Shown: positions 19,748 through 34,167 of the stretch, piece after piece | Position numbering within the stretch: the first letter of the stretch is position 1 | Layout: each line of letters starts with the position of its first letter | Assembly: GCA_001312405.1 (NCBI GenBank) | Contig: BBDR01000008.1 | Span: forward strand, 119,640 to 183,639 | Direction: 5' to 3' | From: Clostridium sp. NkU-1 | GTDB taxonomy: Bacteria > Bacillota_A > Clostridia > Lachnospirales > Lachnospiraceae | Length of the DNA: 64,000 nucleotides | Made by a program: the position numbers and the translations under genes | Notes under the pieces: generated by a model | The model's database searches: none | What the model saw: the letters and a program-made list of their open reading frames with translations, nothing else | What the model was told of the DNA's origin: nothing

Positions 19748-20066
19748 TTATCTGGCGGCGGCCTGCATATAATGCTTGTACAATGCCCCGAAACGCTGGG
19801 AGTAGGAAGCTGCCCAGGGCTTTCTCTTCCCGCAGAAATGAAGAACTGCCGTGTTCTGAATCACCCATTCCAGATTACAGATTCCGCCGCTCCGAATCAG
19901 ATAATTGGAATAATACCTGGCATCATAGTTCCATATGGCGTCATCCACCTGCAGCGTATTTTGCCCATACAGATAATTAAAAACATCCTGGTCCGGGAGC
20001 AGAAGATCCGTTTCGTGTTCGCTGACACACTGAAAAATATCATCCGGCCTTACGATCTCCCTGGGT
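19748..20066 (-). pseudogene. C-terminal fragment of a GT8 glycosyltransferase
   Basis: The minus-strand frame encodes about 105 residues matching the end of a family 8 glycosyltransferase: LLLPDQDVFNYLYG (the DQD motif of GT8) and HFCGKRKPWA near the C-terminus. The catalytic N-terminal two thirds with the DxD motif is absent; the sequence instead runs directly into a CDP-alcohol phosphatidyltransferase start at about 20,060, in another frame. No start codon or ribosome site serves this fragment, so it is either a deletion remnant or a misassembly. Confidence 0.65.
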
Positions 20067-20300
20067 CAGTTTATCAGCAATTGGGTCTAATACCTTGCCC
20101 AAATTGCTGATCATATGAAAACGCCTTGCAATAAAACCATCCACAACATCTGTCAGGCCCGACAGGATCAGCAGGCCTCCTGTCCATAAATAATCCTGTT
20201 TTACATAGTATAACCAGACAAGAAGCGGTATCATACAAAGGCGTAAAGCGGAAAGCATATTGGGGATTGTCAGGATCTTATTTTGCGGCTCTTGATTCAT
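20060..20300 (-). pseudogene. N-terminal fragment of a CDP-alcohol phosphatidyltransferase
   Basis: The first ~80 residues of a PgsA-like membrane enzyme that joins CDP-diacylglycerol to an alcohol. The complete catalytic signature is present (DGFIARR, then G and two aspartates in LGKVLDPIADK), as are two hydrophobic segments. It stops conforming to the family after ADKLTQG and, in another frame, GT8 sequence begins. The other ~100 residues are missing. The start ATG has an AAAGGAG site. A truncated product would lack most membrane helices. Confidence 0.7.
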
Positions 20301-20332
20301 AATTCTCCTTTCTGCCTGTTATCATGAATTGT

Positions 20333-20776
20333 TTATTCTTTATTGATTTCTTCACGCAAAAGGGCAATATATTTCCCCATCAACGCGATGTAGGTCCGCA
20401 GTTCCTGCTCCGGCATCTTTTCAATGGCTCTCTGTTCTGCTTCATATATATGCAGAACCCTGTCTTCGCCAAACCTTTTTCCTTCTTCCGTCAGACGGAT
20501 AATTTTCCGGTTGCGTGTGCCTGGAACTGTTTCCAGAAATACATAGCCCTTTTTTGTTAAATTTGTTATTACGGAGTTAACGGTCTGTTTCGGCAAAGAC
20601 CACATATCGCAGATATTTTGCTGGGAATACTCGCCTCCCAAAACTAAAAGGGAATACCATACCCAAAATTCACTGTCAGAAATCCCGAATTTGATAGCAG
20701 CGCTGTGATAGATAGCTGTAAGCTCCTTTTCCTGTTGGTTTAAAATTTCCAGTTGCTTTTTGATCTGTTCAATCAT
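20333..20776 (-). CDS. MarR-family transcriptional regulator
   Basis: Intact 147-residue MarR-type winged-helix repressor. An N-terminal dimerisation helix is followed by a DNA-binding region (YSQQNICDMWSLPKQTVNSVITNLTKKGYV) with a wing (TRNRKIIRLTEEG) and a C-terminal dimer helix. A 24-base palindrome sits just downstream of its own -10, strongly suggesting autorepression. The next gene on the strand is the truncated phosphatidyltransferase, 32 bases away, so its regulated partner may have been lost. The ligand is unknown. Confidence 0.85.
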   Translation of the reverse strand: MIEQIKKQLEILNQQEKELTAIYHSAAIKFGISDSEFWVWYSLLVLGGEYSQQNICDMWSLPKQTVNSVITNLTKKGYVFLETVPGTRNRKIIRLTEEGKRFGEDRVLHIYEAEQRAIEKMPEQELRTYIALMGKYIALLREEINKE

Positions 20777-20796
20777 TTCAGAATCTCCTCTATCAT

Positions 20797-20850
20797 TAAG
20801 TATCCGATTTCGGACACTTAAAGTTTAGTCCGGAATCAGATGGTTGTCAA
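20797..20850 (-). promoter_or_regulatory. MarR-gene promoter with palindromic operator
   Basis: On the minus strand, TTGACA (20845-20850) and TAAACT (20822-20827) are exactly 17 bases apart. Just downstream, 20797-20820 holds arms TAAGTATCCGA and TCGGACACTTA around a TT centre (one mismatch), covering the start region, as expected of an autorepressor site. Confidence 0.7.
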
Positions 20851-20931
20851 GGAGATTAATCAAATCCACAAAAAATGCTGTTCCTTCCGCATAAATGCGA
20901 AGAAACAGCATCTTTAAATATCTGACAGAAC

Positions 20932-21967
<1,036 letters not shown>

Positions 21968-22054
21968 TCATTTTATCATATCTGATTTTGTGCCGCAACT
22001 ATCACATATGCCGGCTGCAATACCAAATTTGCTGCGGTCCGTCCTTGGGATTCA

Positions 22055-22696
22055 TTATGGTTCTACGATTTTCAGCAAATCAGAGAATGTGTTTAATACA
22101 TAAGTAGCAATGTTACAGGATATCCCATCCCCAATTGCCCCGCAGTCCATATTTCCGGCTTTAGCAGCCTCTAATCCGGCTTTGGCATCTTCTACCACAA
22201 GGCAGTATTCCGGATCCTCAGAAAGGAATCTGGCCGCTTTTATAAACACTTCCGGGTCAGGTTTGGATTTAGTAATATTATTTCCGTCAGAAATGGCATC
22301 AAAATACCCGGAAAGTCCAAGGCGCTCTAAGATAAATTTTGCATTCTTACTGGAAGAGCCAATGGCAAGCTTCAGCCCTTTTAAGCGGAGGGCATCCAGT
22401 GTTGCCTTAACTTCTTTAGAAAGGTCTTCCGGGCTCATATGTTTTAGTAATTCCTTATAGATCTCATTTTTCTTTTCTGCCAAAGACGTCTTTTCTTCCT
22501 GGTTCATGTCTCCTTGATAATTCTCTAAAATAATCTCCAGGCTTTCCATCCGGCTTATTCCCCGCAAACGGTTATTGATTTCTTCATCAAAATAAACGCC
22601 CATTTCATCTGCAACCTGTTTCCAGGCCTGATAATGGTATCTGTCCGTGTGGCAGATAACCCCATCTAAATCAAAAATAACTGCCTTATATTTCAT
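22055..22696 (-). CDS. pgmB: Beta-phosphoglucomutase
   Basis: Intact 213-residue HAD-superfamily phosphatase-fold enzyme converting beta-glucose 1-phosphate to glucose 6-phosphate. Motif I is FDLDGVICHTDRYH with the nucleophile D and acid/base D; the cap has RLRGISRMESLE, followed by GSSSKNAKFIL and a metal loop VVEDAKAGLEAA. It is the standard partner of GH65 inverting phosphorylases, whose product is exactly beta-glucose 1-phosphate; the GH65 gene is in the same operon. Confidence 0.9.
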   Translation of the reverse strand: MKYKAVIFDLDGVICHTDRYHYQAWKQVADEMGVYFDEEINNRLRGISRMESLEIILENYQGDMNQEEKTSLAEKKNEIYKELLKHMSPEDLSKEVKATLDALRLKGLKLAIGSSSKNAKFILERLGLSGYFDAISDGNNITKSKPDPEVFIKAARFLSEDPEYCLVVEDAKAGLEAAKAGNMDCGAIGDGISCNIATYVLNTFSDLLKIVEP

Positions 22697-22717
22697 AAGG
22701 AATTCCTCCTGTTCTGC

Positions 22718-23570
22718 TTATCCGGCTTCCGAAAGATTTGATATTACAACTGCTCCTAAGATAATCACGCTGCCCGCCAGCATGCGGGGGGTAATAATTT
22801 CCCCAAGAATCAGAATAGAAAACAGCGTTCCAAAGACGGACTCCAAAGACAGAATTATGGCCGCTTTTGTTTCATCCACATATTTCTGGCTGGCTGTCTG
22901 AAGCAGGTAACATACTGTCGTGCTGATCACGCCTAAATAAAGCACACTTAATATTCCTTTTCCAGTCACGTGAAACTGCGTCTCTCCAAAGGCGATCAGG
23001 CTGATGAAGGATAAAAGGAATGCAGTTATCATCTGAATAAAGTTCAATACAGTGGCACGGTATTTCTTTACAAATTCACTTGTAAGAAAGATTTGAAATG
23101 CAAACCCAACAGCGCAAATAAGGGTCAGCCCATCCCCAAGACCCAAAGAAAAATTACGGTCCAGTGACAGCAGCGCCACGCCTGCTACGGACATCACTGC
23201 CCCGGCTATCCCTCTTGCTCCTATTTTCTTTTTTAAGATCAGAAATGAAATAAACGGAACAATCACTACATTTAATGCTGTTAAAAAAAGCATTTTTAGA
23301 GGGTGTCGTATATTGAAGCCCCACAATCTGAAATGCAAATCCGGCAAAGAGGGCGAGTCCCATAAGCCCCCCTGCCATTACTTCTGATTTTGTGATTCCC
23401 CGCAGGGACCGGATGCTGATCAGCCCATTAAAACAGTGCCTAACAGAAACCGGACTGCCATAATCTGGAATGGCCTCAGGCTCTCCAGTGCCATGTCGCT
23501 GGCAACAAAACCGCCGCCCCATATAATGGTTACTAAGATAAGCCCCCCGATTGCAAGCCTTTTTTTTCAT
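22718..23570 (-). CDS. EamA-family (DMT) transporter (frameshifted)
   Basis: Ten-helix drug/metabolite transporter of about 284 residues, with two EamA repeats (LAGSVIILGAVVIS and VMSVAGVALLS mark repeat ends). Frame breaks: a T8 near 23562, near 23440, and near 23290; repaired, it reads as one permease beginning MKKRLAIGGLILVTIIWGG. It sits between the GH65 phosphorylase and pgmB with 13- and 21-base gaps, so it is part of the sugar operon. Export of a sugar or side product is plausible but not shown. Confidence 0.7.
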
Positions 23571-23583
23571 GAATATGTCCTCT

Positions 23584-25904
23584 CTATTCCCTTACTGCCT
23601 TTACGATCTGCCCATTCACATTTACTTCCAGAGCTTCTCCATCCAATACCTTCACTAAGACGCTATTATCTCTGCTGATGGTGATCCTTAACCGGGAATT
23701 CAGATGGTGGAGGCAAAAATCCAGCCCCTCCCATTCCTTTGGCATGTGAGGACGTACAGTCAGCATACCGTCTTCCCCAATGGAAACCCCGGCAAAGCCA
23801 AATACCACGGTCTGCCATACGCCTCCTGTATTGGCGGCATGAATCCCTTCCCTTGTATTTTTCTGTAAATTCAGCAAATCAAGGAAGGCTGCTCTTTTTA
23901 AATAACGGTATGCCTTGGAGTCATCTCCTACCTTTAATCCCATAACAGAGTAAATGCTTGGACTTAAAGAAGAGCCATGAAGGGTACGTTTCTCATAATA
24001 CTCGTAGTTTTTCCGAATCTCATCTTCCGTAAATTCCTGTCCCATCAGATGGAGCAGCATGACAACATCCGCCTGCTTAATAATCTGTGTCTGACTTGCT
24101 CTCCTGGTTTTTAAGGCTTCCGGACGTACAGGCCAGTCATTTTCATCGTATTTCTCAATTACCACATCTTCCAGCTTAAAGTAACCTTCAAACTGCTCCA
24201 AAAGGTCTGTGCCTTCTTTTCTTGGAAGGTACATTTTTCCTGGACCATCTCCCAATCTTTGATTTCCTGAACAGTCAGCCCTGTTTTTTTCCATCAGCCC
24301 ATCATATTCTTTGGAATGTCCTTTCTTAAGAGTATCAATTAAGGAGATTACATACCGCAGATTCCATTTCGCCAGATAATTGGTATAAAGATTGTTGTTC
24401 ACCGGCTCATGCCATTCATCAGGTCCGGTTACCTGATTGATCTCATAGCGGTCCTTTTCTGCCACATATTCACACCGGCTGGCCCAAAACCTTGCTGTCT
24501 CTGTTAATATCTCCGCTCCCTGGTTCAGTAAAAAATCCATGTCCCTGGTGATTTTTACATAATTATAAATGCCATAAGCAACGGCTGCAGTCACGTGATG
24601 CTCATAAACGGCTACATAACAGCGGTAGCATGAACCATCCGGCTCAATGGTCCAATCAGGGCACTGCTCTGTGCCGTCATCCGCAGATTCCCAGGGATAT
24701 TGTGCGCCTTTATAGCCGTTTTTCCTGGCATTTGCCTTTGCTGCTTCCAGCAGATGATACCGGTAGGATTCCAGGTTCTTCGCTGTTTCAGGGAAAACGT
24801 ATGCAAAAAAGGGAAGCATGAATATTTCCGTATCCCAAAAGGCATGGCCTCCGTATTCTTCGCCGGAAAGGAGCTTCGCCCCTACATTGACCCGGGAATC
24901 TCTCTCATTTCCCGTGCTCATTAAATGGAAAATATTAAAACGGACTGCCCGGTCCAGCTCATAATCACCTGCAATACGGATATCTGCGGCCTTCCACATA
25001 TCTTCATAAACCGCCTTATGGGCTGACAGCTCTTCTTCAAACCCTGTTTCCAAAAATCCATCTATTTCTTCTTTTACCTTCATGTGAAGTGCGTATCTTG
25101 CGGCTTCACGTTCCGTATACATGGACACGTATTTTATGATTTCTACGGTTTCCCCTTTTACGGCATCAAAATCACCAAACTCCACTCCCTGTTCCCCAAA
25201 AGCGTGGAACATCCTGTTCTTTAAAATACCCCTGCCGTTTTTATAGGCTTCGATCCGGCAGCCAACTCCAGTATGAAGATGGTTATCCCTGGTGGCAGCT
25301 CCATATAAATACCGTCTTTATCAAGGGATTCATTTGCTGTCATGTACGTATGCTTTACTTTAAAACGGGGGGCATCATGGAAGTTGATAATCGTTCCGTC
25401 AATGATGTTTTCCACTTCTATGATTCCGCTGTAATTTAACGGTGTGACATACAGTTTGATTCCCATGCGGTGTACATTGGCACGGCTTACAAACCGGATT
25501 CCTTCCACCAGGGTTTCTCTTCCCTTTTTATCCCGCAGTATAAAGCTTTTTGCAAGAAGGGCCTGTTTCATATCAAGGGCTCTTGTAAACTTAAGAATCT
25601 GGCAGCTCTCTATTCCAATCAGCTCTTTTTCAATATAAAGCTTTATCCCAAGCCAGTTAGGAAGGGCAGCAAGCTCCCGCATAAAGGTTTCTGATTTATC
25701 AAATACCCCGTTAATGTATAAATAGGGAAGGGTTATGTTCCCTCCTTCTTCATGACTTCCCCGGATCCCCAGATAACCATTGGATAAACTGAATAAGCTT
25801 TCAAACTTCAGATTTTCTTCCGGATCATATTCCGGCTGCAAAATCATCCAGTCATCGGAGCTTAGCATCTCTTTTAATTTTCCCGAAAATCTCTCTTTTA
25901 TCAT
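23584..25904 (-). CDS. GH65 inverting disaccharide phosphorylase (frameshifted)
   Basis: Cytoplasmic glycoside hydrolase family 65 enzyme of about 773 residues that phosphorolyses an alpha-glucoside to beta-glucose 1-phosphate plus an acceptor. The N-terminal beta-sandwich has SLSNGYLGIRGSHEEGG; the (alpha/alpha)6 domain has GGHAFWDTEIFMLPFF and the catalytic acid in TGPDEWHEPVNNN, followed by KQADVVMLLHLM and the phosphate region. Frame breaks lie near 25205-25215, plus a compensating pair (T7 24284-24290 and near 24240). The family covers maltose, trehalose, kojibiose, nigerose and others; I cannot assign one. Adjacent pgmB supports phosphorolysis rather than hydrolysis. Confidence 0.85.
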
Positions 25905-25929
25905 TCTTTGACTGCTCCTTTATCTCTTC

Positions 25930-28921
<2,992 letters not shown>

Positions 28922-29018
28922 CTTTGTTTCTCCTCTATGTGTTTATGTCAAACAAATATATAGCCGGGAAGAAAACAGTGCGTAGATGCACATGAGATAC
29001 TTAACCCGGCTGCTCTTT

Positions 29019-29841
29019 CTATTTAATAGAACCACTTGTCCCTTCTACAATATACTTTTGCGCAATAATGAATATAATAATTGGCGGGATAATCATAATG
29101 ATCGTAATACAAAGCATAGGGATAATCCGTGTGCTGTGAACTCCCTTAAAGGTTGCAAGTCCTAAAGCAAGTGTATATTTACTTCTGTCATGAAGGAAAA
29201 TCAATGGTCCCAGATAATCATTCCACACCGTAATCATATTTAAGACACCTACCAGAATGAGGGAGGGCTTTAAGATCGGCATGAAAATTTTCCAATAAAT
29301 CTGAAATGCATTGGCACCGTCAATTCGCGCCGCCTCTTCAAAATCCTTGGGAACTCCCATTAAGAATTGCCTCATTAAAAAAAATATAGTAGCAGAGCCA
29401 AACCATGCCGGTACAATCAGGGGCTTTAATGTGTTAATCCAGCCAAATAAATTAAATTCCATATATTGAGGAATCATGGTAACATCCCATGGAATCATCA
29501 TCGTTGAAAGCAAAATCATAAATAACAGGTTTTTTCCCTTAAACTCAAACCTTGCAAAACCATATGCCACCAGAGAACAGGAAATGATCTGTCCTGCAGT
29601 TGTCATAACCGTAATGATAATAGAATTTTTTAAATATGTGCCAAAGGGCTGTGATTGCCATGCATTTTTAAAATTCTCAAACAGCCATTTGGAAGGAAAT
29701 AGCCGGGGCGGATAAGCAATGGCTTCTGCTTCTGTCTTAAAGGCAGTAAAAAAACATATAAATAAAAGGTGCAAGAAAGTAAACTGCAACAGCAGTCAGC
29801 AGGGTATAGATAATAACCTTTGATTTCATGGACATCTTCAT
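29019..29841 (-). CDS. Sugar ABC transporter permease, MalG/CUT1 type (one frameshift)
   Basis: About 274 residues with six membrane helices and the EAA loop (FEEAARIDGANAFQIYWKIFMPILKP) that docks the ATPase. The start ATG at 29841 overlaps the stop of the upstream permease as TAATG. The frame breaks in the A7 at 29748-29754; the repaired N-terminus reads MKSKVIIYTLLTAVAVYFLAP. It pairs with the upstream permease and the lipoprotein to import an oligosaccharide. No ATPase gene is in the operon, so a shared MsmX-type ATPase elsewhere is expected. Confidence 0.85.
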
Positions 29842-30763
29842 TATTTTTTCCCTCCCTTTTTCTTCTTACCATTCTTTGCTTCCGTTTCATAGAATACCCA
29901 TGTAGAAGAAGACTTGAAGATCAATGCCGTCAGAATTAAGATAATAATAAACATCACCCATGCGTTGGCACTTGCATACCCCAGCTTATGGTGCTTAAAC
30001 GCATTGTTATAAGTATACAGCCCATAGAAATAAGTGGATTTTAACGGACCTCCCCCGGTCAGCAGCATTACCAGCGTCACCTGCTGGAAGGAACTGATGA
30101 CAGAAGTGATTAAATTAAACAAAATTGTTGGTGTAATAATCGGCAGCGTAATGCTGAAAAACTGTTTTGCAGGACTGGCTCCATCTAAGGATGATGCTTC
30201 ATATAAATCAATGGGGATATTCTTAATATCCGTGTAAAAAATAAGCATCATGGTTCCTACACCAAAAGCACTGGCCAAAATTACTGCAAACAGCGCCCAG
30301 GCAGGATCTACCAGCCACCTGGGGCCTGTAATCCCCAGTAAAGATAATAAATAATTCAATACCCCATAGTCCCCGTTTAAAATCCAGCCCCAGATAATCG
30401 ATACTGCCACCCCGGAAATAACTGCCGGTATATAGAAAATCGTACGGTATATTTTTACGCCATTTACCGGCTGTGTGATTAACATAGCAAGAAAGAGCGC
30501 AATTGCCATATTTAACGGTACAAAAATCGCCGCATACTTCAGGCTGATTGTCAGGGACTTCCAGAACTGAGTATCTTTTGTAAACATCTCAGCATAATTG
30601 CCAAACCCCTTAAATACCGGATCAGACGTCAATGGCCAGTCAAAAAAAGCTCATGCCCAGGGACAGAATAAGCGGTCCGATTGTAAATACTAAAAACCCA
30701 ATAATCCACGGAGTAATGAAGAAGTACGGAGTTGCATTCCTTATAAACTTTTTTTTGCTTCAT
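29841..30763 (-). CDS. Sugar ABC transporter permease, MalF/CUT1 type (frameshifted)
   Basis: About 307 residues; the EAA loop is LYEASSLDGASPAKQFFSITLPIITP, with helices typical of MalF-like subunits. The N-terminus needs two repairs (T8 30749-30756 and A7 30642-30648) to read MKQKKFIRNATPYFFITPW. The basic C-terminus (NGKKKKGGKK) ends exactly where the next permease starts. It belongs to the same importer as the solute-binding lipoprotein upstream. Confidence 0.85.
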
Positions 30764-30868
30764 AGCGTTTCTCCCATTAAGCTGATTCTTTTTTTCGTAG
30801 CCCCTTAGAGGAATCCGGCTGTCTGGGCCTGTTCACCCAGACGGCCAAATTCTTCGTTTCATTTTGTT

Positions 30869-32108
30869 TTACTGCTGTGCTGCACTGTTCAATACATCCG
30901 GTACGCTCTGAAGAGAGCTTGGATTAAATACTTCTTCAAAGGACAGGGACAGTTTTTCTGATAATTCAGACCATTCTTTAATAATAAAGCTTGCAGAAGT
31001 ATAGCCGGTGCTTTGTTCAAGCATTAAGTAAAATGGCGCATACTCCGGCTGATCCATAATCTTTTCAGACTCTACAACACTGCTTAATACCGGTAATTCC
31101 AAACCAATACGTGCTTTATTGGATTCTTCATTTGTCCAGAATTTCACAAATTCCCAGGCTGCTTCTTTATTCTTGCTGTCTTTAGAAATGGAAATACCGG
31201 AAGAGCTTAAAATACTGACAGAATCTTTCCCTGCATTGGCAAAAGCAGGAATCGCAGCCACGCCATAGTTTAACCCGTCTTCTTTCAGGGAATTAATTGA
31301 CCACGCACCATAGACATACATTGCCACAGCACCAGAACGGAATTCATCGGTTCCGTTTTTTTCCGTGGCCACTGCATATCCCTCTTTCTCCATATCCTGG
31401 AACATCTGAAATACTTCCTCTGATTCTTTGGAATTAATATTTCCCTCCAGGTTTCCTTCTTTGTCACAATATGCTGCTCCATTGCTCCATAAATACATTT
31501 CAAAATCATATGGATCCGGCTTCATTGGGAATGCAAAGCCTTTTGCAGAGGTTTTTTTCAGATATGGTCTTTGCCGCCTGCTGCAAATCATCCCATGTCC
31601 AATCATTGGTAGGTTCAGAGATTCCTGCTTCCTGGAATAAATCCTTATTATAGAACAAGGTGTGTGTTGTAAATCCGATCGGAATACCATATACCTGTCC
31701 ATCCATGGAATTGTAATTCCATAAGGTGTCATAGAAATTTGCTTTATACGCTTCCCCTTCTTTTTCAATAAAGCTGTCTAACGGTTCTAACCCCTGATAA
31801 TATGCCGGATAATTCCACATATACATTACATCGGGAGTATCCCCGGATCCCATGCCTGCACTGATTTTTGTATCAAAATCTTGTCCATAGGCTTCCAGAG
31901 TTACTTCAATGTCATCATGTGCCCCATTAAACTTATCCACCAGTTCCTGCTGGCGGTCTACATCTTCCGCCACATCCCAGGACGCAAAACGGATTTTTGT
32001 TTTTCCGTCTTTTGCTGTACCCTGATTGGTTTTACTTCCGCCACATCCACTTAATACGGTTACTGCTGTCAGTGATAGCATACACAATACTGCCAACTTT
32101 CTTTTCAT
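30869..32108 (-). CDS. Sugar-binding lipoprotein of the ABC importer (one frameshift)
   Basis: About 413 residues, family 1 extracellular solute-binding protein. The signal peptide MKRKLAVLCMLSLTAVTVLSGCGG has a lipobox (LSGC), so it is anchored outside the membrane. The start at 32108 has AAAGAGGAGG 5-9 bases upstream; longer frames lack a site. Sugar-binding hallmarks include GDTPDVMYMWNYPAY and GIPIGFTTHTLFYNKDLF. The frame breaks in the T7 31552-31558. First gene of the operon, directly downstream of a strong promoter. Confidence 0.88.
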
Positions 32109-32139
32109 AAAAATACCTCCTCTTTTTTTCGATAAAATC

Positions 32140-32168
32140 ATTATATAATTTACTAAGTAATTTTTCAA
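32140..32168 (-). promoter_or_regulatory. Promoter of the sugar operon with operator-like palindrome in the spacer
   Basis: On the minus strand, TTGAAA (32163-32168) and TATAAT (32140-32145) are exactly 17 bases apart. The spacer contains TTACTTAGTAA, an 11-base palindrome, which would let the LacI-family repressor encoded at the end of the operon block RNA polymerase. The rest of the 32,109-32,517 gap is AT-rich and shows no further gene. Confidence 0.55.
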
Positions 32169-32517
32169 CATTTTTAGTTTAATCCTTGTATTTTCTTCTA
32201 TTTTCAACATTTTTACCATATTGTTTTTGTGCACATTTACCTAATATGATAATTAACACTAACCCATTTGATTTTTTTTTAATATTCGTCCAGTAAATAT
32301 TTACCTTGTTTTACCCATATTGATAAGCATTGTTCTTAACACTTGCCATGATAAAAGAAATGGGGATGGGCATTCTAAGGCAAAGCAGTATTGTTCCAAC
32401 GGAATGTCCCTGTTTTTGCATCTGTTGAAGAAGAAAAACATAAGGATAAAAATATGATCGATATTAGTCTGGAAAAATGACTGGTATACCGTTAAAGTAA
32501 TTGTAAATCACTTTAGA

Positions 32518-33060
32518 ATGATATATACTGCTTTTCATAAAGTCTGTGACAGAAATGAACAGATAAATTTAGTTTTCGAAGGAAGGGGAAATAAATTGGA
32601 AACCATAACATTGAAGAAATTATGTGACTATCCTGAATTTTTAGAAGAAGCAGCTTTCTGGTTTTCTCAAAAGTGGGGCATTCCTGTTGAGGCTTACAGG
32701 GAAAGCATGAAGCAGTCCATCAGCCAAAAAGCAGGAATCCCCCAATGGTATATTGTTTTAAATGAAAAGCAGGAGATGATAGCCGGGGCAGGAATTATAG
32801 AAAATGACTTCCATGACCGGAAAGACTTAAGCCCAAATTTATGCGCTTTGTATGTAAAAGAAAATTATCGGGGACAGGGCATTGCAAAGTACATTTTAGA
32901 TTTTTCCAGAAAAGATTTAAGTAATATGGGATTTGAAAAGATATATTTAATAACTGACCATACAGAATTTTATGAAAAGTGCGGTTGGGACTTCCTTACA
33001 ATGGTAAATGGAGATGATGGCAGTTCTGAACGAATGTATGCTGCTTCTACATTAATATAA
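32518..33060 (+). CDS. GNAT-family N-acetyltransferase
   Basis: Acetyl-CoA-dependent transferase with the GNAT core: LCALYVKENYRGQGIAKYIL (motif A, with the Q/RxxGxG/A-type pyrophosphate loop) and a C-terminal FYEKCGWDF. The most credible start may be a TTG at 32596 (METITLKKL) with AAGGGG upstream, giving about 154 residues; the ATG at 32518 gives 180 but lacks a clear site. Substrate unknown. Transcribed opposite to the sugar operon, followed by a terminator. Confidence 0.75.
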   Translation: MIYTAFHKVCDRNEQINLVFEGRGNKLETITLKKLCDYPEFLEEAAFWFSQKWGIPVEAYRESMKQSISQKAGIPQWYIVLNEKQEMIAGAGIIENDFHDRKDLSPNLCALYVKENYRGQGIAKYILDFSRKDLSNMGFEKIYLITDHTEFYEKCGWDFLTMVNGDDGSSERMYAASTLI

Positions 33061-33076
33061 ACCTGGAATATGAATA

Positions 33077-33132
33077 AAAGGCAAAGGCGGAAGCTGTCCG
33101 GCATATTCTGCCGCTTCCAATCCTTTGCCTTT
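33077..33132 (+). terminator. Terminator after the acetyltransferase
   Basis: Outer stem AAAGGCAAAGG/CCTTTGCCTTT with an inner GGAAGC/GCTTCC stem, starting 16 bases after the stop. Confidence 0.75.
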
Positions 33133-33201
33133 CTAATATTCCTTAATACTTCTTTATTCGGTGTCAGCTGATGATTGGGAATCTTTTATCCTGCAATCTA
33201 T

Positions 33202-33971
33202 TTACTGGTTCTCCAGCGCGCTGGCATCGATTTCTGTATATCCCTCCAGATCCGGTGCAGTGACTTCAACGGTCTGACCAGGATTGTTATAGGTGGAATC
33301 CGTATCCATAACCATGGCTATCGTCTCGCCCTCAGCGGTCATTTCAAAGGACATCTTGATCTTTGACTGGTAAAATACCCTTCCTTATTGACTGTCGCCT
33401 CTCCGCTGGCCTCCTTGATGGAGTAGGTTACCCCTTCCATATTGGTTCCTAACTGAACCAGCATATCCTTTACATAGGAGTCCATCTTTTCAGCATCAAC
33501 CGTAAAGGTAAGGACCTGGTTCTCTCCATCCTTCTTTGCCGTGATCTCCTTCAGATAAGAAGAATCTACACTTGCACCTTCTGTGCTCTGCTTTATCTGT
33601 TTCATCATGGCATCTAAATCCATGGCGTATTTAACCTTCTGGCCCATGGAATCCATATAATAATACCCATTCTCATAATACATGAGCATATTCAGATCCT
33701 GGCCCATAAGGGAAGTAGTCCCCTGTGCAAGGTATCTCATCTTCTCCGTATTTATGTCCGCCATCTTCATATCCAGGTCCATCTTGATATCCGTGGTTTC
33801 CTCTCCCTGGGTCATCTGCATATTGATCGCAGAGATCACATCCATAGAGGCCAGCTCCGATGTTTTTTTCGAAGCCTCATCATAGAGCACCTTGGGATCC
33901 TTTTCTCCCTTGCAGGCAGCCAATGACAGGGTCGTGGCCAGAGCAAGGAAAAGCATTAAACATTTTTTCAT
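33202..33971 (-). CDS. Lipoprotein resembling DUF6612 (one frameshift)
   Basis: About 256 residues. Signal peptide MKKCLMLFLALATTLSLAACKG with lipobox LAAC, then a beta-rich extracellular domain (repeated MKMDLDMKM, YYENGYYYMDSMGQKVKY, LTFTVDAEKMDSYV) of the LolA/LppX-like DUF6612 type, conserved in clostridia and of unknown role. The frame breaks near 33365; the repaired C-terminus ends EGYTEIDASALENQ at 33202. An internal A7 (33863-33869) is in frame here, showing that not every A7 run in the window is wrong. Confidence 0.7.
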
Positions 33972-34100
33972 ATCTTCCTCCTTTAATCTTGTGTTTTTTT
34001 TAACGCACTTTTAAGTATACTATACTACGCTGTAATTTCATATCTAAAATTTTCTTAAATATCTCTTTAATTTTTCCAATGAAACCAGGGTTCACAAAAA

Positions 34101-34152
34101 CGCCGGTGTCCCGGCCCGACCTTTTATAAAAGTCTGGACCAGAACACCGGCG
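34101..34152 (-). terminator. Terminator after pgi
   Basis: Stem CGCCGGTGT/ACACCGGCG enclosing a second hairpin; on the minus strand it is followed by TTTTTG shortly after the pgi stop. Confidence 0.75.
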
Positions 34153-34167
34153 TTTTCTGCCAACATC

